Source: Ideonella alba (lineage in GTDB: Bacteria > Pseudomonadota > Gammaproteobacteria > Burkholderiales > Burkholderiaceae_C). Taken from it: a DNA stretch of 64,000 nucleotides. Every line of letters starts with the position of its first letter. Positions within the stretch are counted from its first letter, which is position 1. The translations under genes and the position numbers were made by a program. The DNA is taken from NCBI RefSeq assembly GCF_018069875.1, contig NZ_JAGQDF010000004.1, positions 62,001-126,000 of the forward strand, given 5' to 3'. Positions 9,301 through 17,377 of the stretch are shown here, piece after piece. Below the pieces are notes generated by a model. The model had not been told where the DNA came from, ran no database searches, and saw nothing but the letters and a program-made list of their open reading frames with translations.

Positions 9301-9368
9301 GGGCGGTAGGGAAAAGGCAGCCGCGCGTGCGGCGGGCGGGGCAGGGTCAGCGGGGCGGCGGTGGTCAT
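6330..9368 (-). CDS. putA: Bifunctional proline dehydrogenase / L-glutamate gamma-semialdehyde dehydrogenase
   Basis: 1012 residues. PutA oxidises proline to P5C with FAD, then to glutamate with NAD+, at the inner face of the membrane. The N-terminal PRODH barrel shows VRLVKGAYWDGEVKRAQELG, FATHNAG and FEMQRLHGMGDG; the C-terminal aldehyde dehydrogenase has the nucleophile Cys804 in GQRCSALR and PWNFPLAIFAGQ. Length and N-terminus (PPLTLP-type leader, no ribbon-helix-helix) show that the DNA-binding domain found in enterobacterial PutA is absent, so regulation must be by another protein; the divergent Lrp-type gene is the obvious candidate. ATG at 9368 was chosen because the sequence further upstream overlaps the regulator's control region and is not conserved-looking. 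Confidence 0.96.
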   Translation of the reverse strand: MTTAAPLTLPRPPHARLPFPYRPEAQALAGCRERLGRGFDWSAVVQRARPWVQAVREHPAPFWAMESLLKEYPISSAEGLALMRLAEALLRVPDVETAIALTADQLGRADFDAHDGSQGLLARLSATAIAMSKSFLPEAGASEPGLMQRLGARTVVAATLRAIQLLGRQFVLGRTIDEAMGEADSQRRAQPRLRFSYDMLGEGARTEHDAERYLAAYAGAIRAIAASASGRSALQDGPTGADGISIKLSALFSRYEELQRERVEAELLPRVWQLVALAAEANLNLTIDAEEVDRLELSLDVFEALARRIAAQYPRWAGFGLAVQAYQTRALGVVDEVARIARTLNLRFMVRLVKGAYWDGEVKRAQELGLVGYPVYTRKAHTDVSYLACAKALLEARDVLYPQFATHNAGTIGAIDQLARGLGALPDTHFEMQRLHGMGDGVYREVLKDGIGALRVYAPVGEHRDLLAYLVRRLLENGANSSFVHQLADPRVMPEELLASPLALAHAGEQAEGLTLPAQLYGVARRNSVGVDISCLAQRAPLEAAVALAQVPAVPLADAAAVDAAMARLQTGFEGWNARPLAERAAVLERAADALEGRLPEFCGLLVTEARKTLGDCVAEVREAVDFCRYYAQQARTRLAEQELPGPTGERNTLRLHGRGVFVCISPWNFPLAIFAGQVVAALVAGNSVAAKPAEQTPGVARRMVELLHEAGVPTDALVLLHGPGETVGAALVADARTAGVCFTGSTAVARHINRALAAKDGPIVPLIAETGGLNAMLVDSTALPEQVVDAVVQSAFRSAGQRCSALRLLCVHESIADGLLEMLAGAMRELRVGDPARLDTDVGPLIDAEAHAAIAAQVQRLRGQARLIAETPAPQALPDTQTPVAFELQHIGQLTSEIFGPVLHVVRWGGAPEDVVQQVNALGYGLTFGLQTRIDSRAERLAHLARIGNVYVNRNTIGAVVGVQPFGGEGLSGTGPKAGGPHYLYRFCAEQTLTVNTAAAGGNAALLAGGH

Positions 9369-9472
9369 GGCGGTGATGGCAGGGTTAGAACTACTGCGAA
9401 GATGCGCAGCGTATGGCGACAATGCCTGCGAAAGATTCGGAGTTTTGTAGTCGCCACGGAGTTTTTCGCCGC
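9369..9472. promoter_or_regulatory. putA / Lrp-type regulator divergent control region
   Basis: 104 bases separate the two divergent starts. It is locally AT-richer than its surroundings and holds two kinds of direct repeat: CTGCGAA around 9394 and again at 9426-9432, and CGGAGTTTT at 9438-9446 and 9457-9465 (19 bases apart, near two helical turns). Such spaced repeats are compatible with binding of an Lrp/AsnC octamer, but no consensus can be claimed. Confidence 0.5.
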
Positions 9473-9967
9473 ATGAAGCCGACGCCCGATCCCACCCCAC
9501 CCGCCGAACGCAGCCTGGACAAGATCGATCTGCGCATCCTGCGGGTGCTGCAGGCCGATGGCCGCATCAGCAACCTCAAGCTGGCCGAGGAGGTGCATCT
9601 GTCGCCCACCGCGGTGCTGGAGCGGGTCAAGCGGCTGACGCGCGACAACTACATCCTGGGCTACGAGACGCGGCTGAACCCCGCCAAGCTGGGCGCCGGG
9701 CTGATGGTCTTCGTCGAGGTGCTGCTCGACCGCACGGTGCACGACGTGATGGACAGTTTCCGCGCCGCGGTGCAGGTGCGCCAGGAAATCCTGGAATGCC
9801 ACCTGGTGGCCGGTGGCTTCGACTACCTGCTGAAGACGCGGGTGTCCGACATGGCGGCCTACCGCAGCTTCGTGGGCGACGTGATCTGGTCGCTGCCCGG
9901 TGTGCGCGAAACCCGCACCTACGCCGTGATGGAAGAGGTCAAGAACACCACCGCGCTGAGTTTCTGA
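9473..9967 (+). CDS. Lrp/AsnC-family transcriptional regulator, probable putA regulator
   Basis: 164 residues from ATG 9473. The N-terminal winged helix-turn-helix is LDKIDLRILRVLQADGRISN followed by LKLAEEVHLSPTAVLERVKRL; the C-terminal RAM ligand-binding domain includes HLVAGGFDYLLKTRVSDMAAY. Residues 1-15 are a Pro-rich extension. Family members such as PutR and BkdR activate catabolic operons upon binding their amino acid. Its position divergent from a PutA that lacks its own DNA-binding domain makes proline-responsive control of putA the best reading, by analogy with PutR of alphaproteobacteria. Gene symbol withheld because orthology is not proven. Confidence 0.9.
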   Translation: MKPTPDPTPPAERSLDKIDLRILRVLQADGRISNLKLAEEVHLSPTAVLERVKRLTRDNYILGYETRLNPAKLGAGLMVFVEVLLDRTVHDVMDSFRAAVQVRQEILECHLVAGGFDYLLKTRVSDMAAYRSFVGDVIWSLPGVRETRTYAVMEEVKNTTALSF

Positions 9968-10008
9968 CACCCCGGCAGCGACTTCAAGTTAGGGGGATCC
10001 ACCGGTCG

Positions 10009-10030
10009 CATCACCCCCCACCGGGTGATG
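10009..10030. terminator. Hairpin after the Lrp-type gene
   Basis: CATCACCC (10009-10016) and GGGTGATG (10023-10030) form a perfect 8-bp stem with a 6-base loop, 42 bases after the regulator's stop. No T-tract follows, so it may be a terminator of weak type, an RNA-stabilising hairpin, or an operator. Confidence 0.4.
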
Positions 10031-10084
10031 GGGCGGCCAGCGCGCGGCGCTGAAGATGGCGGCACCCACCGCGAGGAGCCCGCC

Positions 10085-10261
10085 ATGACCCCGCCGCCCG
10101 CCCTTGACACCCCGCCCGCCGACACCCCCTCGGCCACCCTGCCCGGCCTGGGCGACTGGCAGGGCTCCAGCCAGGACCTGCGCGCCGGCCTGTTCCTGCA
10201 GGAGCTGCACGAGTTCCCGCTGCACTCCCTCAGCCTGGAACCCGCCAGCGCCCCTCACTGA
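10085..10261 (+). CDS. Small hypothetical protein
   Basis: A 58-residue reading frame from ATG 10085 with GAGGAG eight bases upstream as a plausible ribosome binding site. The first 24 residues are Pro/Thr/Ala-rich and probably disordered; the second half, GDWQGSSQDLRAGLFLQELHE, looks amphipathic. I recognise no family. Its 3' end overlaps the 3' end of convergent yggS by seven bases. It could equally be the spacer of the Lrp gene; codon use is GC3-rich like its neighbours, which is weak support. Confidence 0.45.
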   Translation: MTPPPALDTPPADTPSATLPGLGDWQGSSQDLRAGLFLQELHEFPLHSLSLEPASAPH

Positions 10262-10962
10262 GCCGGGCCGGGCCGGGCGCGGGCGCCGAAGATCGCGGTG
10301 CCGATGCGCACCATCGTGGCGCCTTCCTGCACCGCGGCCTCCAGGTCGGCACTCATGCCCATCGACAGCGTGTCCAGGTCCAGGCCCTGGGTGCGCAGGC
10401 CGTCGCGCAAGGAACGCAGCAGCGCGTGCGGGGCCCGCTGGCGCACCGGGTCGTCCTCGGGCTCAGGGATCGCCATCAGGCCGCGCAGGCGAACCCGCGG
10501 CAGCGCGGCCACCGCCTGGGCCAGCGCGGGCAGCTCGTCGGGCGCCACGCCGCTCTTGCTGGCCTCGCCGCTCACATTGACCTGCAGGCACAGCTGCAGC
10601 GGCGGCAGGTGGTCGGGGCGCTGTTCGGACAGGCGCTGGGCGATCTTCAGCCGGTCCACCGAATGCACCCAGTCGAAGGCCTCGGCCACCGGTCGGGTCT
10701 TGTTGGACTGCAGCGGGCCGATCAGGTGCCACTCCAGATCGGCACGCCGGTCGGCCAGCGCGGCGATCTTGTCCAGCGCCTCCTGCACGTAGTTCTCGCC
10801 GAAGGCCCGCTGGCCGGCGGCCAGCGCGGCACGCACGGCATCGGGCGGGCAGGTCTTGCTGACCGCCAGCAGCGTCACCGACCCCGCGGGCCGGTGCGCC
10901 AGTGTGCACGCGGCCTCGATCCGGGTGCGCACCTGTAGTATGTTCTCGGGGATACTGGGCAT
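10255..10962 (-). CDS. yggS: YggS-family pyridoxal phosphate homeostasis protein
   Basis: 235 residues, as usual for the family. YggS/PROSC proteins bind PLP and buffer its free pool, affecting amino acid metabolism. The PLP lysine is in LLAVSKTCPPDAVR, followed by the signature FGENYVQEALDKI, then EWHLIGPLQSNKTRPV and LSMGMSADLEAAVQEGATMVRIG near the end. It is a single-domain TIM-barrel. ATG 10962 gives the typical N-terminus MPSIPENI; another in-frame ATG lies five codons upstream. It is divergent from pilT, with only 48 bases between starts, a gene order common in proteobacteria (yggS-pilT). Confidence 0.95.
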   Translation of the reverse strand: MPSIPENILQVRTRIEAACTLAHRPAGSVTLLAVSKTCPPDAVRAALAAGQRAFGENYVQEALDKIAALADRRADLEWHLIGPLQSNKTRPVAEAFDWVHSVDRLKIAQRLSEQRPDHLPPLQLCLQVNVSGEASKSGVAPDELPALAQAVAALPRVRLRGLMAIPEPEDDPVRQRAPHALLRSLRDGLRTQGLDLDTLSMGMSADLEAAVQEGATMVRIGTAIFGARARPGPAQ

Positions 10963-11010
10963 CACCCCACAGAGCATAAGCCACAGGCCCGTGACCGGGC
11001 CCACCGCACC

Positions 11011-12054
<1,044 letters not shown>

Positions 12055-12060
12055 TCCATC

Positions 12061-12708
12061 GTGCACGACTTCTTCAAGCGACTCTTCGGCCGGTCGTCCT
12101 CGACGACCGCCGCCCGCCCCGACGACCAGGGCTTCTACGCCACCCAGTTCGTCGAGCGCCACGCCGACACCCAGCTCTACGTCCACTGGGCGCAGCGCGC
12201 CCCCGACCTGAAGGCCGAGCCCTACGACAGCGCGCTGGGCGTGCTGGCGCTGGTGCGCCTGCTGGGCTCTGATCGCCAACTGGCCGACCTGGGCACCGAG
12301 CAGCTGTCGGTGCTGGGCGGCTACCTCGACTATGTGCAGATCGAATCGGGCAAGCTGATCATCGGCCAGGAGGAGCAGGGCGACTTCATGATGGTCGTGC
12401 TGCACGGCATGCTGGTCGAGACGCGGCTGCAGCCCTCGGGCGAGCGCATCCGCCTGGGCGAAGCCCGCGCCGGCGACCTGCTGGGCGAATTCAGCGCCCT
12501 CGACAGCGAGACCCGGGTCTCTTCGTGGACCGCCGCCTCGCCGGTGACACTGGCGGTGATCAGTGCCTCCACGCTGGAGCGCATGACCCAGGAAGACCCG
12601 CGCCTGGCCGCTGCGCTGCTGACCTGGCTGGGCAAGCGTGTCTCGCGCCGCCTGCGCCAGGCCAATGCCCGCCTGGGCGCCCAACTCACCCGCGGCACGG
12701 CCGACTGA
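12061..12708 (+). CDS. Cyclic-nucleotide-binding (CAP-ED) domain protein between pilT and pilU
   Basis: 215 residues with GTG start six bases after pilT. The C-terminal two thirds form a cNMP-binding beta-roll (about residues 85-185): QIESGKLIIGQEEQGDFMMVVLHGML, then RIRLGEARAGDLLGEFSALDSETRVSS, which aligns with the phosphate-binding cassette GE(L/F)SALD..R as in CRP-type proteins. No helix-turn-helix follows, so it is not a transcription factor; the tail LGKRVSRRLRQANARLGAQL is helical. Its place within the retraction operon suggests it links cAMP or c-di-GMP-type signals to PilT/PilU. This role is an inference. Confidence 0.85.
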   Translation: MHDFFKRLFGRSSSTTAARPDDQGFYATQFVERHADTQLYVHWAQRAPDLKAEPYDSALGVLALVRLLGSDRQLADLGTEQLSVLGGYLDYVQIESGKLIIGQEEQGDFMMVVLHGMLVETRLQPSGERIRLGEARAGDLLGEFSALDSETRVSSWTAASPVTLAVISASTLERMTQEDPRLAAALLTWLGKRVSRRLRQANARLGAQLTRGTAD

Positions 12709-12728
12709 GCATCACCCGGAGACTTGTC

Positions 12729-13865
12729 ATGGAACGCGACCAGGCCTCGAAATTCATCAACGACCTGCTGCGTCTGCTGGTCACACGCAACGGCTCGGAC
12801 CTGTTTCTGACGGCCGACTTCCCGCCGGCGATCAAGGTGGACGGCAAGGTGGCCAAGGTCTCGCCGCAGCCCTTGACCGGCTCGCACACGGTGGCGCTGG
12901 CGCGGGCCATCATGAACGACAAGCAGGCGGCCGATTTCGAGCGCACCAAGGAGTGCAACTTCGCGATCTCGCCGCAGGGCATCGGGCGCTTCCGCGTCAG
13001 CACCTTCATGCAGCAGGGCCATGTGGGCATGGTGCTGCGCACGATTCCGGCGCACATCCCCACCGTGGACGAGCTCGGCCTGCCGAAGATCCTCAAGGAC
13101 ATCGGCATGACCAAGCGTGGCCTGGTGATCCTGGTGGGCGGCACCGGCTCGGGCAAGAGCACCTCGATGGCGGCGATGATCGACTGGCGCAACGAGAACG
13201 CCCACGACCACATCATCACGGTGGAAGACCCGGTGGAGTTCGTGCACCCGCACAAGAACTGCATCGTCACGCAGCGCGAGATCGGCATCGACACCGACGA
13301 CTGGGACGTGGCGCTGAAGAACTCGCTGCGCCAGGCGCCGGATGTGATCCTGATGGGCGAAATCCGCGACCGCAAGACCATGGAGCTGGCGATCGCCTTT
13401 GCCGAGACCGGCCACCTGTGCATGGCCACGCTGCACGCCAACAGCGCCAACCAGGCACTGGACCGGATCATCAACTTCTTCCCTGAGGAGCGGCGCGACC
13501 AGCTGCTGATGGACGTCTCGCTGAACCTCAAGGGCCTGATCTCGCAGCGCCTGATCCCGCGCCAGGAAGGCAAGGGCCGGGTCGCCGCGGTGGAGATCAT
13601 GCTGAACACGCCACTGATGGCCGACCTGATCTTCAAGGGCGAGGTGGGCGAAATCAAGGAGCTGATGAAGCGCTCGCGCGAGCACGGCATGCAGACCTTC
13701 GACCAGGCCCTGTTCGACCTCTACGAGTCGCACGCGATCAGCTACGAAGACGCGCTGCGCAACGCCGACTCGGTCAACGACCTGCGCCTGCAGATCAAGC
13801 TCGACAGCAAGCGCGCCCGTGTGACCGACCTGTCGGCCGGCACCGAGCACCTGCAGATCATCTGA
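12729..13865 (+). CDS. pilU: PilT-dependent retraction ATPase PilU
   Basis: 378 residues. A PilT paralogue that boosts retraction force but depends on PilT. Walker A GGTGSGKSTS with Lys143, Asp box VEDPVEFVHPHKNC, LMGEIRDRKTME, and His box TGHLCMATLHANSANQALDR are intact. The PilU-type extension after the core (SVNDLRLQIKLDSKRARV) distinguishes it from PilT. ATG 12729 is preceded by CGGAGA seven bases away, a good ribosome binding site. Confidence 0.96.
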   Translation: MERDQASKFINDLLRLLVTRNGSDLFLTADFPPAIKVDGKVAKVSPQPLTGSHTVALARAIMNDKQAADFERTKECNFAISPQGIGRFRVSTFMQQGHVGMVLRTIPAHIPTVDELGLPKILKDIGMTKRGLVILVGGTGSGKSTSMAAMIDWRNENAHDHIITVEDPVEFVHPHKNCIVTQREIGIDTDDWDVALKNSLRQAPDVILMGEIRDRKTMELAIAFAETGHLCMATLHANSANQALDRIINFFPEERRDQLLMDVSLNLKGLISQRLIPRQEGKGRVAAVEIMLNTPLMADLIFKGEVGEIKELMKRSREHGMQTFDQALFDLYESHAISYEDALRNADSVNDLRLQIKLDSKRARVTDLSAGTEHLQII

Positions 13866-13881
13866 CGACCGCACGCCGCCC

Positions 13882-14772
13882 ATGAGCAAGACCTACGACC
13901 CCGTGACCCCGCACACCGTCGCCTTCATCGGCCTGGGCGTGATGGGCGCGCCCATGGCCGGCCACCTGCAGCGCGCCGGCCACCGCGTGAGCGTCTACAA
14001 CCGCACCACCGCCAAGGCCCAGGCCTGGGCCGCCGAGCACGGCGGCACCTGGGCGCCCACGCCGCGCGAGGCGGCCAAGGGGGCGCAGATCGTCTTTGCC
14101 TGCGTGGGCAACGACGACGACCTGCGCTCGGTGGTGCTGGGCTCCGACGGCGCCTTCGCCGGCATGGCGCCGGGCGCGATCTTCGTCGACCACACCACCG
14201 CCTCGGCCGAGGTGGCGCGCGAGCTGCACGCGGCCGCCCAGAAGCGCGACCTACACTTCATCGATGCGCCGGTCTCCGGCGGCCAGGCCGGTGCGGTCAA
14301 CGGCGTGCTCACCGTGATGTGCGGCGGTGACGCCGCGCCCTTCGAGCAGATCCGCCCGGTGGCCATGGCCTTTGCCAAGGCCGTCACCCGTGTGGGCGAG
14401 AGCGGCGCGGGCCAGCTGGCCAAGATGGTCAACCAGATCTGCATCGCCGGGCTGGTGCAGGGCCTGTCGGAAGCCATCGCCTTCGGCCAGAAGGCCGGCC
14501 TGGACATGAAGCAGGTGCTCGAGGTGATCGGCAAGGGCGCCGCGCAGAGCTGGCAGATGGACAACCGCGGCAAGACCATGGTCGACGACCAGTTCAACTT
14601 CGGCTTCGCCGTCGACTGGATGCGCAAGGACCTGGGCCTGGTGCTCGACGAGGCCCGGCGCAACGGCGCACGGGTGCCGGTCACCGCGCTGGTCGACCAG
14701 TTCTATGCCGATGTGCAGGGCCAGGGCGGTGGCCGCTGGGACACCTCCAGCCTGATCCGCCGGCTGCGCTGA
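13882..14772 (+). CDS. NAD(P)-dependent beta-hydroxyacid dehydrogenase (HIBADH family)
   Basis: 296 residues. The N-terminal Rossmann fold has GLGVMGAPMAGHLQRAGH, which is the family signature, and the catalytic region shows FIDAPVSGGQAGAVNG and the Lys in GAGQLAKMVNQICIAG. Members include 3-hydroxyisobutyrate dehydrogenase, tartronate semialdehyde reductase and succinic semialdehyde reductase (GLYR); the exact substrate cannot be read from sequence. Cytosolic. It begins 16 bases after pilU, possibly by read-through, and ends facing the convergent BON lipoprotein gene. Confidence 0.9.
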   Translation: MSKTYDPVTPHTVAFIGLGVMGAPMAGHLQRAGHRVSVYNRTTAKAQAWAAEHGGTWAPTPREAAKGAQIVFACVGNDDDLRSVVLGSDGAFAGMAPGAIFVDHTTASAEVARELHAAAQKRDLHFIDAPVSGGQAGAVNGVLTVMCGGDAAPFEQIRPVAMAFAKAVTRVGESGAGQLAKMVNQICIAGLVQGLSEAIAFGQKAGLDMKQVLEVIGKGAAQSWQMDNRGKTMVDDQFNFGFAVDWMRKDLGLVLDEARRNGARVPVTALVDQFYADVQGQGGGRWDTSSLIRRLR

Positions 14773-14802
14773 GGCGCGGGCCAGGCGGCCCGCCAGCGCG
14801 GC

Positions 14803-15429
14803 TCAGCGCTTCTCGGTGGAGAGCGCCTTGAGTTCGTCCTCGGTCAGCGTCTCGAAGACCTTGACCACCTTGGCCACGCCGGACACGCCCCGCGCCACGT
14901 CGGTGGCGCGCGTGGCTTCGCGCTCGGTCACGCGGCCCAGCAGGTAGACCACGCCGCGTTCGGTGACCACCTTCACCGCGGTCACCGGCAGGTCGTTGGC
15001 ATCGATCAGCGCGGCCTTGACGCGGCTGGTGATGATCAGGTCGTTGGAGCGCGCGGTCATCGAGGTGATGCCCATCACCGCGCTCTCGTTGACCACCGAG
15101 CGCACGTTCTCGACCTTGGCCACCACCTCCTCGACCGCGGCACGGTCGCCATCGGTGGCCACCTCGCCGGTGACCAGCGCGATGCGGTTGTAGCTGGTGA
15201 CGTTCAGGTGGGCCTTGTCGCCCAGGCGCTCGCGCAGGCGCGCGGCGGCCTTGATCTCGATGCCCTCGTCCTCGAGCTGGGTGCCGGTGGTGCGGCGGTC
15301 CTTGTACATCAGCGCACCGCCCACGGCGGCACCGCCCAGCAGCAGCGGCGCGCAGCCGGCCAGCAGGCCGCTCAGGGCCAGCGCCGACAGCAGGACACGC
15401 GTGGACACACGGTGTTGGAGGGGGTTCAT
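14803..15429 (-). CDS. BON-domain outer-membrane lipoprotein (DolP/YraP-like)
   Basis: 208 residues. A lipoprotein signal peptide ends in LLAGC with the lipidated Cys26. Two BON domains follow (about residues 55-115 and 130-195): RERLGDKAHLNVTSYNRIALVTGEV and SRVKAALIDANDLPVTAVKVVTERGVVYLLGRV. DolP is a phospholipid-binding lipoprotein that supports outer-membrane integrity. It ends a minus-strand run yraN-SIS-BON that corresponds to enterobacterial yraN-diaA-dolP. The synteny supports the DolP identification. Confidence 0.9.
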   Translation of the reverse strand: MNPLQHRVSTRVLLSALALSGLLAGCAPLLLGGAAVGGALMYKDRRTTGTQLEDEGIEIKAAARLRERLGDKAHLNVTSYNRIALVTGEVATDGDRAAVEEVVAKVENVRSVVNESAVMGITSMTARSNDLIITSRVKAALIDANDLPVTAVKVVTERGVVYLLGRVTEREATRATDVARGVSGVAKVVKVFETLTEDELKALSTEKR

Positions 15430-15450
15430 GACAGGGTTCTCCTCAGGGGC

Positions 15451-16020
15451 TCAGGGCTCATCGGCCTCGCCCAGCAATTGCACATCGATCGCGTCGCACA
15501 GCGCATGCAGCGCCAGCAGCAGCAGCTCCATCGCCCGCGGGCCACCATTGACCGGCGCGGCGATCCAGACGTCGGATTCGGACAGCAGCGAGGCCCAGGG
15601 CGCGGCCAGGCCGGCGCCGAGCAGCACGACATTGAGGTCGCGCTGGTGCGCCTCGTCCAGCGCGGCCTGAGCGGCCGGGTCCTCGTCGGCCAGGCTGAAC
15701 AGCAGCAGCAGGTCGCCGCCCTGCCCCAGTGCGGCCACCGACTGGGCCAGCGCACGCGGCCCCGGCAGCGCACCGTCGCCCAGCAGGCAGGCGGCCAGCG
15801 GCGGGCGTTCGCGCTCGAAGCCCTGCTGCAGGGCGCTGGCGGCGGCGCGCGCCAGCCAGCGCGCCCGGCCCTCGCCGGCCACCAGCAGCTTGCCGCCGCC
15901 GGTCAGGCAGGCGACGATCAGCTGCGCGGCGTCGGCAATCGGCCGCGCCATGGGTTCGGCCACCTGGTAGAGCTGGTCGGCGCTCTCGAAGAAGTGCTGC
16001 TGGATCCGGGGTTCGAGCAT
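15451..16020 (-). CDS. SIS-domain phosphosugar-binding protein (DiaA/GmhA-like)
   Basis: 189 residues from ATG 16020. The N-terminal helix IQQHFFESADQLYQVAEPM followed by CLTGGGKLLVAGEGRARWLA is the GmhA/DiaA arrangement. Catalytic residues of GmhA isomerase are not obvious (the GNGGSA loop reads GEGRAR), which favours the DiaA type, a DnaA-binding regulator of replication initiation, or a non-enzymatic relative. It is cytosolic. Synteny between yraN and a BON lipoprotein gene also matches the diaA neighbourhood. Whether it binds DnaA is not shown by the sequence. Confidence 0.8.
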   Translation of the reverse strand: MLEPRIQQHFFESADQLYQVAEPMARPIADAAQLIVACLTGGGKLLVAGEGRARWLARAAASALQQGFERERPPLAACLLGDGALPGPRALAQSVAALGQGGDLLLLFSLADEDPAAQAALDEAHQRDLNVVLLGAGLAAPWASLLSESDVWIAAPVNGGPRAMELLLLALHALCDAIDVQLLGEADEP

Positions 16021-16050
16021 GGGCCGCCATGATAAGCGGCGCACCGGGGT

Positions 16051-16452
16051 CTAGCCGGCATCGAAAGCGGCGCGCAGCCACTGCAGCTGCTCGCCGTCGA
16101 TCGCCACCACATCGAAGCGGCAGCGCGGCGGCGCCGCCAGGCGCAGCAGGTAGGCCTGGGCGGCCCGCACGATGCGGGCCTGCTTGGCCGCGGTGATGCT
16201 GGCCGCGGCGCCACCCTGGTCCGCGCGGGCCCGGGCACGCACCTCGACGAAGACCAGCGTGCCGTCGCGCTCGCGCAGGATCAGGTCGATCTCGCCGCCG
16301 GCGCGCGAGCGGCCCGGCGCGAACCGATAATTGCGCTCGACGAGCCGCAGGCCCTGCGCCTGCAGGTAGGCCAGGGCACGGTCCTCGGCCTGGGCGCCGC
16401 TGACCTGCGTCGCCTGTCCACCGCGCGCACCGGAACCCCACCGCCAGACCAT
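16051..16452 (-). CDS. yraN: YraN-family (UPF0102) nuclease-fold protein
   Basis: 133 residues. UPF0102 proteins have a small Holliday-junction-resolvase/restriction-endonuclease-like fold, of unknown cellular role. Signature elements are AEDRALAYLQAQGLRLVERN, GGEIDLILRERDGTLVFVEV, and KQARIVRAAQAYL, with the expected E-D-ExK arrangement (E, D in GEIDLI; EVR in place of EVK). The ATG at 16450-16452 overlaps the divergent rsmI ATG on the other strand (CATG), so the two genes cannot both have conventional upstream leader sequences outside each other's coding region. Confidence 0.9.
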   Translation of the reverse strand: MVWRWGSGARGGQATQVSGAQAEDRALAYLQAQGLRLVERNYRFAPGRSRAGGEIDLILRERDGTLVFVEVRARARADQGGAAASITAAKQARIVRAAQAYLLRLAAPPRCRFDVVAIDGEQLQWLRAAFDAG

Positions 16453-17377
16453 GTCCCTCCCCGCCTCTGAGCTGCTGGCCACCGCCCGGCAGGCTGCCGG
16501 CCACCAGCACTGGCCCACCGGCGCACTGTACGTGGTGGCCACGCCGATCGGCAACCTGGCCGACTTCACGCTGCGCGCCATCCACGCGCTGGCGCTGGCC
16601 GACGCCGTGGCCTGCGAGGACACCCGCGTCAGCGCCGGTCTGCTGCGCCACCTGGGTCTGGACAAGCCGCTGCTGGCGGTGCACGAGCACAACGAGCGCG
16701 AGGCCGCCGAGCGGGTGCTGGAGCGCCTGGCGCGCGGCGAGCGCGTGGCCTATGTCAGCGACGCCGGCACGCCGGCGATCTCCGACCCGGGCGCCTGGCT
16801 GGTGGCCCGCGCCCGGGCGGCCGGTCATCCGGTGCATGCGCTGCCGGGCGCCAGCGCGGTGGTCACGGCGCTCAGCGCGGCTGGCGACGGGCCACTGCCC
16901 GGCCAGACCGGCGGCTTCGTGTTCGCCGGCTTCCTGCCGGCCAAGGGACGCGAGCGCGGCGCCGCACTGGCGGCACTGGCCGCCGAGCCGCGCAGCGTGG
17001 TGCTGTTCGAGGCGCCGCACCGCATCGAGGCCCTGGCGCAGGCGCTGGCCCAGGCCTGCGCGGCGCGCCCGGTGACGCTGTGCCGCGAGCTGACCAAGCA
17101 GTTCGAGCAGGTCCACACCGCCGCCGCCGAGGCGCTGCCGGCCTGGCTGGCCGAGGAGGCCTCGCGGCGTCGCGGTGAGTTCGTGGTGGTGCTGCATGCG
17201 CAGATGCCGGCCGCTGCGGCCGACACCGGTCTGGCGGAGCCGGTGCGGCGGCAGTTGCAGGTCCTGGTGCGCGAGCTGCCACTGAAGCAGGCGGTGGCGC
17301 TGGCGGTGGAGCTCAGCGGCCTGCCACGCAACCAGCTCTACGACGAGGCCCTGCGGCTCAAGAGCGAGTCCGACTGA
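16451..17377 (+). CDS. rsmI: 16S rRNA (cytidine-1402-2'-O)-methyltransferase
   Basis: 308 residues. RsmI methylates the ribose of C1402 in the ribosomal P site using SAM. The tetrapyrrole-methylase fold is marked by ALYVVATPIGNLADFTLRA, CEDTRVSAGLLRHLGL, HEHNERE, VSDAGTPAISDPGAWLV, and ALPGASAVVTALSAAG. The C-terminal RsmI helical domain ends NQLYDEALRLKSES. Residues 1-22 are an N-terminal extension; a shorter start (around 16517) is possible but ATG 16451 fits best with the family's variable N-terminus. Its stop is immediately followed by the end of the convergent next gene with zero spacing. Confidence 0.95.
   Translation: MSLPASELLATARQAAGHQHWPTGALYVVATPIGNLADFTLRAIHALALADAVACEDTRVSAGLLRHLGLDKPLLAVHEHNEREAAERVLERLARGERVAYVSDAGTPAISDPGAWLVARARAAGHPVHALPGASAVVTALSAAGDGPLPGQTGGFVFAGFLPAKGRERGAALAALAAEPRSVVLFEAPHRIEALAQALAQACAARPVTLCRELTKQFEQVHTAAAEALPAWLAEEASRRRGEFVVVLHAQMPAAAADTGLAEPVRRQLQVLVRELPLKQAVALAVELSGLPRNQLYDEALRLKSESD

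Noticed and set aside
6333-9476. A plus-strand open frame of over 1000 codons antisense to putA
   Set aside because: putA has all catalytic motifs of both domains; the opposite frame is low complexity and domain-free.
12739-13690. Minus-strand frame over pilU
   Set aside because: Shadow of pilU; without motifs or start signals.
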